From assembly GCA_001567305.1 (NCBI GenBank), contig JYPD01000017.1:1-64000 (forward strand): DNA of 64,000 nt, written 5' to 3'. The notes below the pieces were generated by a model. It worked only from the letters and a program-made list of their open reading frames with translations. It was not told where the DNA came from and searched no databases. Below, in pieces: positions 6,973 through 16,825 of the stretch; position 1 is the stretch's first letter; each line of letters opens with the position of its first letter. The position numbers and the translations under genes are program-made. The DNA comes from a candidate division WS6 bacterium OLB21. Lineage in GTDB: Bacteria; Patescibacteriota; Dojkabacteria; B142; OLB20.

Positions 6973-8916
6973 TATTTGCTTATTGTAGCTTTAATTCTGC
7001 GAACTCCAGATCCGTTACTTTCTTCTTTTAATATACGAAATACGCCAAATTTTGTCAGTTCATTGGTATTTTCTACATGCGGACCTCCACAAAACTCTGC
7101 CGAAAATATGGACTGATCTTTTGGATCCTTAATAAAATATACATTTACAAGATCTCCGTATTTTTGACCAAACTCCATTTCGGCACCAATTTCTTCTGCT
7201 TTTGCCTTGGGCATAATCTGTTTTTCGACTACATAACTTTTGCGCATTACTTCGTTAACTAATTCTTCAACAGCAGAGATTTCGTCATTTGTAAGTTTAT
7301 CGTTATGAGAGAAGTCAATTCTTAGCCTGTCTGCTGTAATATTGCTTCCTCGTTGCTTAACATGTTTACCGAGAACTTTTTGTAGAGCAGCTAGAAGCAA
7401 GTGATGTGCGGTATGCAAAGCCGTTGTTTCTTTGGAATGATCCGCCAGTCCACCTTTAAACTTTTGCTCTGCCCCTGCTCTGCTGTTTGCTCGGTGACTT
7501 TCTTGTTCTTTATTAAAATCTGCAATTATTTTTGAGATATCTTCAGGTGTGAGATCTCCGGAATCATTGATTTCTTCACTTTTTATTTCTTCAATGATCA
7601 TTTCTATAGGGAATCCGTAAGTCTCGTATATAAAGAAGGCTGTTTTTCCGTCGATACTAATACCTCTGCCTGTAAATTTTTGCAGCTCCTTTAATCCTTT
7701 TTCGAGTGTTTTGGCAAACTTAACTTCTTCTTTTTCTAGTTCATTTAGTATCGTTGCTTTTTCTTCTATAAGATGGGGATAGTCTTCTGCATAGAAATCG
7801 ATTACTTTTTCTGCAATCTTTGCAGTAAACAAATCTGTAAGATCTATCATTCTTGCCCTTCTTACCATTCTACGAATCAGACTTCTTAAGATGTAACCCT
7901 GGTCTTTATTGGCAGGCTTGACGCCGTCTCCAAGGATAAAGACTGAACCTCTGATATGATCGGCAATGATTCTGAAACTTTTTGTTATCGAATTTTGTCT
8001 AGTCTGATCTATAGCCTTTCTATCTTTGTATCTTAATCCTGTAAGGTCTTCGAGAGAGGATATGATTGGTGTAAATAGATCTGTTTCGAAAATGTCCTCT
8101 TTGTTTTGTGCCAACATTACAACTCTTTCAAAGCCTCCGCCAAAGTCCACATTTTTTTGTGAAATCTCTTCCCATTTAAGACTCTCGTTTAATTTGTATT
8201 GTATAAAGACACTATTACCAATTTCGATGAATCTGCCACTGTCAGAATTTACATGTTCTTCTTCAGGGGAGACTTCGTTTTCGGCCACTCCTCTGTCGTA
8301 GAACATTTCTGTATCTGGTCCACCAAGTTCGCCTACAGCGTTGCCTCTTTGCCACCAGTTTTTTTGATTTTGGATACGGAAATATTCTTGCTGCGTGGGT
8401 ACTACCTGCATTCTTGATATTAGGTAGATCGTGGATATCTTCTGAAAATTCTGCAGTTACTCCGTATTTAGCAAATGCTTCTTGCCAATACTTGATTGAC
8501 TCGTCGTCTCTTGGAGCATCGTCGTCTCCTGCGAAAACAGTGACGAAAATTCTGTTTACATCAAGTCCAAATTCTTCGACATATAGTTTTAAAACATTAT
8601 TGATTTGTTCTTTCTTGAAGTAGTCTCCAAGCGACCAGTTCCCCATCATTTCAAACATAAGGGTGTGTCTGTTGTCGCCGATTTCTTCTATCTCTTCAAG
8701 TGATGTTCGCAGGCACCTTTGAAAATTTGTAAGTCTGGTGCCGAGAGGATGAGTCTCGCCAAGAAGATAAGGCACCAAAGGAAACATTCCCGAGTTCGTA
8801 AATAGGATTGTAGGGTCGTTTACTGGAACTAGAGAAACATTCTCGATTACTTTATGATTTCTTGGTGGAGAAGTCATAAACTTAAAAAACCGGCTTCGTA
8901 TTTCTTTAGAATTCAT
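6972..8916 (-). CDS. alaS: Alanyl-tRNA synthetase, C-Ala domain absent (frameshifted)
   Basis: The enzyme charges tRNA-Ala with alanine and hydrolyses Ser- and Gly-tRNA-Ala. The frame breaks at the T7 run 8359-8365; reading it as T6 gives KSKNWWQRGNAVGELGGP and one 647-aa protein. The class II catalytic core is clear (FTNSGMFPLVPYLLGE, RHTLMFEMMGNWSLGDYFKK). The editing domain has both zinc-binding elements, HTAHHLL and CGGPHVENT. The protein ends at GVRRIKATISK, so the ~200-residue oligomerisation/C-Ala domain of typical ~870-aa AlaRS is missing. It heads an alaS - polyprenol kinase - murB run on the minus strand. Confidence 0.95.
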
Positions 8917-9007
8917 AAGACTAAATATCGTAATAGTTAATATCTTTCTGGTATAGTCTCAAACGATATAATAATTGAGAGTTTACATAATTATTTGCTT
9001 AAAAACA

Positions 9008-10360
9008 ATGAAATCCAAGGCGTTCACAAATACGCTCAAAGAACTCGAGTACTACACGACTCGTTCGATAATGATAAAAGGCTACGATCTTGAGAGAATC
9101 AAGGGCTTCTTGGAGCACTTGGGGAATCCTCAGGAAAGACTGGAATTCATTCACATAGGCGGTACTTCGGGAAAAGGCTCGACAACCACATATACCAGTT
9201 CGATTCTCACAGGTTTGGGATATAAGGTAGGGTCCTTTCTCTCCCCCCATATTGAAAGTGTTTGTGAGAGAATAAATATTGATAATAAACAAATAAGCGA
9301 AGACAACTTTAATACTTACTTTAACAAGGTAAAGACGGCTCATGATCAGTTCTTCCCCAAAGATAAACAGGGAATTACCCTAACCTATTTCGAATTTCTT
9401 TTGGCTATGGCGCTGCTCTATTTTGTAGATAACAAAGTTGATGTGGTTGCACTCGAGGTCGGACTTGGTGGAAAACTAGATCCAACAAATGTTGTTCAAG
9501 CCTCTATCGCAATAATTACTTCAGTTGGGCTTGATCACACTGAATTTCTTGGAGAGACAATAGAAGAAATAATTTCAGATAAGGTTCAGATTGTTAAACA
9601 AAATGCTACATGCATAACGGGTGTAAAGCAGGCCTCTGCCCTTAAAATAATTAAGTCGTATTGTATGGATCAGTCTGCAAATTGCCTTATTCTAGGCAAA
9701 GATATGAGTATTAATCAAAACATCATTGATATTAATGGTTCTAAAGGATTTTTCAGCTTCAAAGATTATGAATTCGAAGTAAATCTGCCACAACTTGGAA
9801 GGCATCAACTTGAAAATGCATCTCTTGCAATAACCGCTGCCATATCTTGGCAAGAGAAGATGAATAGGAAAGTGGATATTAAAGCCATAATTAATGCACT
9901 AAGCCAAACAATAATTAAAGGGAGATTACAAATTGTGGAAAATAATCCTTTAATAATAGGAGATGTTGCTCATAATGAAGATAAAATGAAAGCATTAGTA
10001 GATTCAATTAATCAGATCCAAGGACTTAAAAAGTTGATTTTTATTGTGGGCTTTAAGGCTGGCAGAGATAAAGATCGGGCCCATAGAGCATTAAAGCAGC
10101 TTTCAGTTTTAAAGATACCTCTAAAAAAGATATTTATATCTGAATTCTTGACCAAGCAGGATATTGAGATCGCTTCAGTTCCTGCACAAGAGATTGCCAA
10201 TATGATTCTGGATGTATTACCCGATGTCGAAACAGAAATAGTTAAAGAGCCCTTGAAGGCACTTAAACTGGCAAGAAAGGAGGCCAATAAGGATGATCTA
10301 ATTGTTATTTCGGGTTCATTCTATCTACTAGCTTCACTAAGCGAAGCATTATCGTTGTGA
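9008..10360 (+). CDS. folC: Folylpolyglutamate / dihydrofolate synthase FolC
   Basis: A Mur-ligase superfamily enzyme that adds glutamate to dihydropteroate or folates with ATP. Of 450 residues, the N-terminal part shows the P-loop IGGTSGKGSTTTYTSS, followed by GSFLSPHIESVCERI, then VALEVGLGGKLDPTNVV and ITSVGLDHTEFLG. The C-terminal domain starts with IIGDVAHNEDKM, where canonical FolC has DGAHNP. An upstream TTG at 8975 is in frame, but ATG 9008 gives a normal family N-terminus and sits 36 bp past a TATAAT at 8967-8972. It is divergent from alaS and overlaps the convergent DUF368 gene by 40 bp. Confidence 0.92.
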   Translation: MKSKAFTNTLKELEYYTTRSIMIKGYDLERIKGFLEHLGNPQERLEFIHIGGTSGKGSTTTYTSSILTGLGYKVGSFLSPHIESVCERINIDNKQISEDNFNTYFNKVKTAHDQFFPKDKQGITLTYFEFLLAMALLYFVDNKVDVVALEVGLGGKLDPTNVVQASIAIITSVGLDHTEFLGETIEEIISDKVQIVKQNATCITGVKQASALKIIKSYCMDQSANCLILGKDMSINQNIIDINGSKGFFSFKDYEFEVNLPQLGRHQLENASLAITAAISWQEKMNRKVDIKAIINALSQTIIKGRLQIVENNPLIIGDVAHNEDKMKALVDSINQIQGLKKLIFIVGFKAGRDKDRAHRALKQLSVLKIPLKKIFISEFLTKQDIEIASVPAQEIANMILDVLPDVETEIVKEPLKALKLARKEANKDDLIVISGSFYLLASLSEALSL

Positions 10361-11253
10361 GAGTTTCTTGCTACTGCAAGTGTTATGGTTCCAGCAAGTA
10401 GCGCAATTAAAGTTATTGCAAACAACAATTGTAGATCAACTTGATGAGGCAGTACCTTGATAGTTTCCTCCCCTTCTATTCTAAGAAATGGCCAAAGCAC
10501 ACGAATTGAAGCAATCAAAAGTCCTGCAACAAAAGCCATCAGATTTCGGTATTGATGCTTTAACAAATAGCGTAATAACTTTGCCGAAATTATAAAACCT
10601 GAGGCAAGTCCCAAGATAAAAACGAGAAAGTTGGAGAGGTCACTGGTTTTAATGCTTAAGGTTGCGATGCTTTTGACGGTTTCTATGACATAGGTGTAAA
10701 TCCCCATAATCAGTAGAATAAATGAACCGCTGACACCTGGGAGAAACAGACCTGTAATTCCAAAGATGCCTCCTATAAACATGATTGTATACGAAGGGTT
10801 TTCATTTTTTGGAGGAGTAAGACCAAAAGCAAGAAACATCACCAAAAAGCTAAAAATTACGATTGTAATTTCTTTCCAGCTTGGCTTATCTAAAGCCCTG
10901 TAAGGTATGATTAATGAGGCAATAATGATTCCGCAGAAGGCGGCATAGATATATTGCGGATGATTATGCAGGAGATAACTAAGGACATTAGCAAATAACA
11001 GAATCGAGACACCTGTCCCCGCAATTAACAAGATTGCAAAACGAAAGTTTATTTCTTTTAACAAAGTTTTTAGACTTTTCCACTGTTCCTTTCGCAAAAT
11101 TATTAATAGCAGGATTTTTGGAACAGTTGCTATTTGATGAAGAAGTAGAACAAACTCATCATAAATTCCCATTGTCAGAGCTAGTGTGGACCCGCTGATT
11201 CCCGGAATCAATTCGGCAATACCCATAACGGCTCCTTGTAAGAATGTTTTCAT
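10321..11253 (-). CDS. DUF368 family membrane protein (undecaprenyl-phosphate translocase type)
   Basis: The 310-aa polytopic protein has about eight to ten hydrophobic helices and two copies of the family's P-G-x-S-G motif: ELIPGISGSTLALTMGIY near the N-terminus and LPGVSGSFILLIMGIY in the middle. DUF368 proteins (PopT) are reported to return undecaprenyl phosphate across the cytoplasmic membrane for reuse in wall synthesis. The GTG of the upstream FN3 gene belongs to the same strand, and that gene's stop directly abuts this ATG, so the two are likely cotranscribed. The 3' end overlaps folC; the shared 40 bp contains a 5-bp hairpin but no U-run. Confidence 0.9.
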   Translation of the reverse strand: MKTFLQGAVMGIAELIPGISGSTLALTMGIYDEFVLLLHQIATVPKILLLIILRKEQWKSLKTLLKEINFRFAILLIAGTGVSILLFANVLSYLLHNHPQYIYAAFCGIIIASLIIPYRALDKPSWKEITIVIFSFLVMFLAFGLTPPKNENPSYTIMFIGGIFGITGLFLPGVSGSFILLIMGIYTYVIETVKSIATLSIKTSDLSNFLVFILGLASGFIISAKLLRYLLKHQYRNLMAFVAGLLIASIRVLWPFLRIEGEETIKVLPHQVDLQLLFAITLIALLAGTITLAVARNSHNDNASLSEASR

Positions 11254-13140
11254 TTATTGGGTTGAGCGATAATTAATATTTCTATATCTGCGAAGCAATA
11301 TACCAGAAACAATAAGTATTACGCCAAATAATACTGGTTGCCAGTTTTCAAGGCTAGTATCTGGTAGTTGGTTTAGTGTGAAGTTAAATCGAAAAGTCAG
11401 TTGAGATTCTCCGTCTGTGGCAGTCAAAGTGTTTGTGCCAGCGATTAAACCGATGTTGCGAACTACCCAATTACCTTTTGTATCTGAGGCAGTAGTATAT
11501 TCTCTTCCGTTTAGATTAATTTTTATCCCAGAACTCGGTCTGGCAATACCTGAAATCTCTGAAAGGTTATTATAGCTCTGATTTGGAGCTGGATTAGTAA
11601 TTGCTAATTTGGGTTGCATAAGAACCTGAACCTGCTCTAAGGCTGACGAATTCTTTCCATCTCTGGAATTGAACTCCCCGTATGCCGTTATAGTCGTATT
11701 AGTAGAAGAATCGGCAGGAAAGAAGTCGACAGACGATTGATCAGTAATCAGTAAGCTATCCCCTGCTTCTATTGACCAGTTTGCATTTGCTACCGTGGTC
11801 TTGAATGTTGACTCGCTATCGGTTGACCTTAACTTACTGGCGACTATGTAATCAGATGTGTCAGTTTCTGTATGTGTATTGGTCCTTGTTCCGTTTATTG
11901 TCAAGGTTGGCGCTGATGTAGAGGGAATCGAAGGGATAAGATATTGATAACTGGAGCTTTCTACCCTTTGGCCGTTAACTTCAATAGTGAAATTTATTAT
12001 TTCACCTGCCTGAAAGTTACTCGTGATTACTCTAACTGAATGGGTATAGCGAGTCTGGCTTTCGTTTATATCACGAATGTCTTTATAAACCGTATTGCTT
12101 TCTTGAAGATAAATGGTCCCCGTAGTTTTTGAAGAGGTTGTCCAGTTGACATTGAAGCCACTTTGATCAATATTGCTAACAAAGATATTTGCAGGAGAAG
12201 TTGGTTCTGCAAGATCCGTAGATTCCGCCCTGTCTGGTGATGTCAGTATCTGTCTTGATCTTTGATCTAGTGTTGGATTTGGAGCTGTTGTTGGAGTAGT
12301 AGTTGGCTGATTAGTTCCTGTTGGAACTGCAGTTTGAGTCGGTGTTGTTGTTGTAGCTTGGGAAATCTCTTTCAGTTCGTTTGCATAGATTATCTGGTTG
12401 CCTTTTGCAACTGCGATGCTGCCGGGTTGTTGTTCTGAGGGAAATGTTTTTCCTCCTCTACCTAGTTCGTTGTCAACAGCTACAATAAGTAGTTCTAGTC
12501 CTGCTGGGTCTAGAGGTTTACCAGCAGAGTCGCGCATTACCCCCACATCGAAAGTATAAGTACCATTGTCTGCTGTTATAGCTGAAGCAGTTGATGAATT
12601 TGATCCTTGTTTAGATATGATATGTGCGTAAACTAATGCGCCGGCTGTCGGGGGATTAACACTGCCGTATTTTGGTAAAGGTATGGTTGGATCCTCCGTT
12701 GCAGAAAGGGTTTTAAAGGTAAAGGGTACTGCTCCGTTCTTATAAGCCGTGTCAACAATAACAGGAGTAAAATAATAAACTGTATTTGGTGTTAATCCAG
12801 CAAGCTCAAAATAGTGAGTCCTATAATCACCCGTTAGCCCACTTGAAAGGTCTCGTTTGTCAGAAACGACTTTATTCAACTGGTTCTCGACTATCCCGTA
12901 ATTAATTATTGCAGAAACTGGTTCATCTGTAATGAATGCTATCGTTGCTCCAGAATCTGTGATGTTTGCTACAACAACTTCTTTAGGAGGAAGTGTTTGG
13001 TTCGCTCTTGTAAATGGGTTAAAGCCAAGATTAATTGCTACAAGTGTTAATGGAATTGAAAATGTAAGGAATAAGAGAACAGCAAGTGCAAAATAGTTGA
13101 CCCGATTATTTGATTGACTCTTAATTTTTTGCCATTTCAC
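11254..13140 (-). CDS. Fibronectin type III-like cell-surface protein
   Basis: The 628-aa protein begins with a membrane helix (about residues 15-38) and ends with another (VLFGVILIVSGILL, ~602-616) followed by a short basic tail. Between them are an FN3-like domain (~48-140, starting PPKEVVVANITDSGATIAFIT), a beta-rich domain (~155-250), a Thr/Pro linker (~260-300), a second FN3-like unit (~320-390) and an Ig-like repeat containing KLAITNPAPNQSYNNLSEISG. This is a surface-exposed scaffold or adhesin, not a recognisable enzyme. The start codon is GTG at 13138-13140. It is directly followed by the DUF368 transporter gene. Confidence 0.75.
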   Translation of the reverse strand: MKWQKIKSQSNNRVNYFALAVLLFLTFSIPLTLVAINLGFNPFTRANQTLPPKEVVVANITDSGATIAFITDEPVSAIINYGIVENQLNKVVSDKRDLSSGLTGDYRTHYFELAGLTPNTVYYFTPVIVDTAYKNGAVPFTFKTLSATEDPTIPLPKYGSVNPPTAGALVYAHIISKQGSNSSTASAITADNGTYTFDVGVMRDSAGKPLDPAGLELLIVAVDNELGRGGKTFPSEQQPGSIAVAKGNQIIYANELKEISQATTTTPTQTAVPTGTNQPTTTPTTAPNPTLDQRSRQILTSPDRAESTDLAEPTSPANIFVSNIDQSGFNVNWTTSSKTTGTIYLQESNTVYKDIRDINESQTRYTHSVRVITSNFQAGEIINFTIEVNGQRVESSSYQYLIPSIPSTSAPTLTINGTRTNTHTETDTSDYIVASKLRSTDSESTFKTTVANANWSIEAGDSLLITDQSSVDFFPADSSTNTTITAYGEFNSRDGKNSSALEQVQVLMQPKLAITNPAPNQSYNNLSEISGIARPSSGIKINLNGREYTTASDTKGNWVVRNIGLIAGTNTLTATDGESQLTFRFNFTLNQLPDTSLENWQPVLFGVILIVSGILLRRYRNINYRSTQ

Positions 13141-13822
13141 GAACCTTGTTGCTTAATTCTTTTGTCTAACAACGATTTCAACTAATTAATTTTTCTAATT
13201 ATTTAATCATAAGAAAATTAATAGCTCACATTTAGTATACGCTAACGAATATACAAGATTAAGTATTTACTCAATTTTTAATGTACTCAAAATTAATCTG
13301 TTTAGTTATTATCGGCTAATAATCGATTCGAAACACAACTAATACTTTAAAATATTCTAGTATGGCATCATTGATAATAGGTGTCCCCTAATACTTAAGT
13401 TGTATTTATTCGGATTATTTAGATGTTTTGCTCTCTAGCTAAATGGTCGATACTCAGTTAAATTGGTACATGAATTGATAATAATTTTCGTATCGTGAAT
13501 CGCGGCATCTTGTGGAAGGTATGTGGTGATGGTTGCGTCACTCTTAGGATGTTGAGTTAATGTATTGTATAAATTAATACAACATAAATGTGTATTCACA
13601 TGAGTTAATGATAGATATAACTTGCACATCAAATTGTGCCTACATATTAAGTTTTTTTGAAAGACTAATAAAAATTGTACAGATGTAAGTTTGTTATTGT
13701 TATAATAATACGCAGGGATAGGTTTCGGAATATGATCGGTACATCTAAAATATAGCGACATATGTTCTGGATAGAACTGAGTTTACGCAGTGATTGTTTC
13801 TTGTGTAGCCTATAGCTAGATT
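13141..13822. other. AT-rich intergenic region, 682 bp
   Basis: The gap separates the pyrG stop from the FN3 gene start, both on the minus strand. A 108-codon minus-strand frame at 13435-13761 has unlikely composition (many Cys, His, Asn, Thr) and I do not accept it. On the plus strand a TATAAT (13701-13706), a GTTCT/AGAAC hairpin near 13766-13779 and a terminator-like hairpin at 13807-13841 could bound a ~130-nt RNA. The rest shows nothing I can support. Confidence 0.5.
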
Positions 13823-13841
13823 CTATAAGGCTTTGTTTTTT
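13807..13841 (+). terminator. Terminator-like hairpin, plus strand
   Basis: AGCCT-ATAG pairs with CTAT-A-AGGCT (one bulged A, 7-nt loop) and is followed by TTGTTTTTT on the plus strand. On the minus strand no U-run follows. It overlaps the last codons of pyrG, so it would face pyrG from an as yet unseen plus-strand transcript. Confidence 0.5.
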
Positions 13842-15500
13842 AAAGCAGCCTTCGTAAATTCTAGAAAGATCGGGTGAGGATTTAGAGGTCTAGATTTGTA
13901 TTCAGGATGAGCTTGGGTTGCGAAGAAGAACGGATGTTCTTTTTGATCAAGTTCAATCATTTCAAAAAAAAAGTCGTCAGGTGAAGCACCTGATACTATA
14001 AATCCTTGATTCTCAAGCCTAGAGCGGTAATCATTGTTAAATTCAAATCTGTGTCTATGTCGCTCTGAGACGATAAGTCTCCTTTTATCCTTCCAGCCAT
14101 TGTGTTTATTGTATATCATTTCTGCAAGGCTGCCCTTTTTGATTACGCAATCGAATGCTCCTAGCCTCATCGAGACACCCTCTCCTTTTATCGTTTGATA
14201 TTTGCTGTTAAAAGGAATGCTATGAATAATTGGGTTTTGTGTGGAAGGATCAACTTCTTCTGTATGAGCGTCTTTTAGACCACATACATTTCTTGCATAC
14301 TCAACTGCTGCAAGTTGCATACCATAGCATAAACCGAGGTAAGGAATTTTATTTGTTCGTGCAAGTTCGATTGCAGATATTTTTCCTTCGACGCCTCTTT
14401 TCCCCCAACCTATGGGTACAATAATTCCGTCGGGTTTAAGCTCTGATAACATACCTATACCTCTATTCTCAATCTCCTCTGTATTGATGAATTTTAGATT
14501 GAGATCAATTTTGTTATACCAGCAGGCATGTTTTATAGCATGAATCAGCGAGATATAAGAGTCCGGTAGCTCGTAATCGCCTGTAGCAAAGTATTTTCCG
14601 GCTATTGCGACAGTAATTTCTTTGTCGAATTTTGATTTGACTCTTTTTACCAGTAGCTGCCAATCACGCAGGTCGGTTCTTTTCTTTTTTGGCTTTAAAT
14701 TCAATATAGACATCACCTTTTTATGAAACTCCTGATCTCTAAATACTCCGGGAAGCTCGTAAATATTATCTAGGTCTGGGTTGTTGATTATGTTGTCACG
14801 ATTGACATTACAGTTAATTGCCAATTTGTCTCTTCGTTTACGATCAATTTCTACTTCGCTTCTAACCACAAGAAATTCAGGTTGGATTCCTGCACTGTTA
14901 AGGAGTCGAATCGAAAGTTGAGTAGGTTTTGTCTTTGGTTCCCCTAGGTGTTTGGGAACTGGTACATAGCTGAGGTGCACATGTATAACATCTGCAGGAT
15001 GGTTCAGTTTCATAATCCTGGCAGCTTCGATGTTGAATATATTTTGATATTCACCTACTGTCCCTCCCAGTTCTACGATACAAATGTCGTTTCCTTCACC
15101 TGCGTTCTTAATATTTTTTATAATTTCTTCTGGAATGTGCGGAATAGCGTCGACGGTCTTCCCTTCGTATCCCATAGATCGTTCTTTCTGGATGATAGTT
15201 TGATAGACCATTCCCATTGTCAGAAAATTTTTGCGCCCCACCTCTATGTCCAAAAATCTTTCATATGTGCCTAGATCCATGTCTGCTTCAAGTCCGTCTT
15301 CACATAGAAAAGGATCTCCGTGTTCGATAGGATTGATTGTTCCTGAATCAACATTTAGATATGTTTCGCACTTTAATCACACCTACTTTAAAACCTCTTT
15401 TTTGTAATAATATGCCTAGGCTTGATGCGCATACTCCCTTTCCAAGTCCAGACAGTACTCCACCTGAAATAAAAATATACTTCACAGGTTGCTTTTTCAT
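13823..15500 (-). CDS. pyrG: CTP synthase PyrG (frameshifted)
   Basis: PyrG makes CTP from UTP with ATP and glutamine. The N-terminal ~45 residues ([20 protein letters not shown], the P-loop region) lie in a different frame from the rest; removing one G at about 15371 restores [20 protein letters not shown] and a 558-aa protein, the normal length. The synthetase domain carries [15 protein letters not shown] and VELGGTVGE. The glutaminase domain has the nucleophile in [15 protein letters not shown], where most family members read G-x-C-L-G-M-Q, and the HPE of [11 protein letters not shown]. It is transcribed alone as far as can be seen. Confidence 0.95.
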
Positions 15501-15547
15501 ATTAAAGTGAGGGTGTCTAATAAATAATCGGGGCAGATTAATATTTC

Positions 15548-16768
15548 TTATTCAGTTAAATAGTTTCCTGCAGCCAATGCTTCGATAACGAAAGCAAACT
15601 CAGCCTCTCTTCCGTCTTCAAGTTTAGCTATACCTTCAAACATATAGTATGGCTGAAGAAATTGAGTGGATGGAATATTGGCTTCCCAAGAATCTGGTTC
15701 AATATATATTATTTTAGTTTTTTCTGGAAGAGCATCGAATCTGGTGACTCTAACACTTTCTGAGCTAGTGAAAGGATTCTTATCTTGAGGTCTTAACCAG
15801 TAAAGGTAACCTTGATTTGCCTGTATTCTATTCCATGCCTGTTCTGCTGTAATTGTGACATAAACAGCTCTTTCGCCTATATCAAATTGTCTATGCTTGA
15901 ACTGAATGATGTCTTCAGTAGGCTTGTCACCTTTCCCCTGGATAAGGAATACAGCAGGTGCCTCGATGTATGATTGTTTCCTTATGTCGGACAAAATTGT
16001 TTGAGATGGATTATCGTCATTTTCCTCTGGTTTATAGTTTTCTCGTAGAGATGCAGATTCGATAGTCTTATATAAAGCAATTCGGACATAGCGGGCATCT
16101 ATAGCTCTTAATACTGGAGACAATTGTCCTTCTACATTTCTGTTCACGAAATCCACCCTTGAGTTTGCCTGATTAAAGTAATTGTCCCCAAGTCCAAGTT
16201 GATTCATTAAAGAACCTGCTCTTAACTGATAAAAATTTTTATCAAGTTCAAGATTCTTATTAGGCAGATTGCCTATTGGATCCTTAAGTGTGTCGACATT
16301 GTAAATCCAATCCTCAATGACTTTATTGTAGGTAAGTGTGCGTGTATTATTATTTGTCCCCCAAAAGAGAACATTCTCTGAGGTATTTCTAAACGATTCT
16401 CCTTCAAAGCCTAATCTGTTAGCTGCATTTATTGCTCTCGGAACGCTTCCAAATGTTTCTGCAGGTCTAAGTAATTTGTAAACATTTGCCACCTGAGGAA
16501 AGCTAGGCAGAATGCTGGTTAAGGCATATTCAGCCCTTGTATCAGGAGAAATCGGAATCGCGGTAATTGCTTGTTTGGGTAGCTGTCCGAATAAATTATC
16601 GGCAGGCAGATAGCCAGTGCTTGAGACATCGATTCCTGATGGAGGTGTTGTACTTGGTGTTAGGAGCTGTAAGAAGGCATCAAATACAAATACGACTATA
16701 ACAAATACTATAAAAAAGATAATGAATTTTCTGGCGAGATCTGTGGATTTACTAAGTGATGAAGCCAC
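15548..16768 (-). CDS. Single-pass membrane protein of unknown function
   Basis: I do not recognise this protein. From the GTG at 16766-16768 it is about 406 aa: a short N-terminus, one membrane helix (residues ~14-34, [20 protein letters not shown]), then a long extracytoplasmic region without cysteines. An ATG at 16882 is in frame, but it would overlap the divergent gene by 57 bp and lies upstream of a minus-strand TATAAT at 16814-16819, so the later start seems better. It is divergently paired with the DUF3048 gene and may act on the same surface complex; that is inference from position only. Confidence 0.7.
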   Translation of the reverse strand: MASSLSKSTDLARKFIIFFIVFVIVVFVFDAFLQLLTPSTTPPSGIDVSSTGYLPADNLFGQLPKQAITAIPISPDTRAEYALTSILPSFPQVANVYKLLRPAETFGSVPRAINAANRLGFEGESFRNTSENVLFWGTNNNTRTLTYNKVIEDWIYNVDTLKDPIGNLPNKNLELDKNFYQLRAGSLMNQLGLGDNYFNQANSRVDFVNRNVEGQLSPVLRAIDARYVRIALYKTIESASLRENYKPEENDDNPSQTILSDIRKQSYIEAPAVFLIQGKGDKPTEDIIQFKHRQFDIGERAVYVTITAEQAWNRIQANQGYLYWLRPQDKNPFTSSESVRVTRFDALPEKTKIIYIEPDSWEANIPSTQFLQPYYMFEGIAKLEDGREAEFAFVIEALAAGNYLTE

Positions 16769-16813
16769 TAACTTATTAGTATTAATAGGTAGAAATGATC
16801 TGAGACAAATTGT

Positions 16814-16819
16814 ATTATA
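16814..16819 (-). promoter_or_regulatory. -10 box in the divergent 15548 / 16826 promoter region
   Basis: A minus-strand TATAAT sits between the two divergent genes. The overlapping plus-strand hexamer TATTAT (16813-16818) ends seven bases before the ATG of the DUF3048 gene, so the same few bases may serve both directions. Confidence 0.4.
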
Positions 16820-16825
16820 TTTATT

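Noticed and set aside
10321-10360. Bidirectional terminator in the folC/DUF368 overlap
   Set aside because: GCTTC/GAAGC pairs over a 7-nt loop but no U-run follows on either strand.
13435-13761. 108-codon minus-strand ORF in the gap after pyrG
   Set aside because: Its translation is rich in Cys, His, Asn and Thr with no domain-like pattern, and there is no ribosome-binding site or promoter geometry supporting it.
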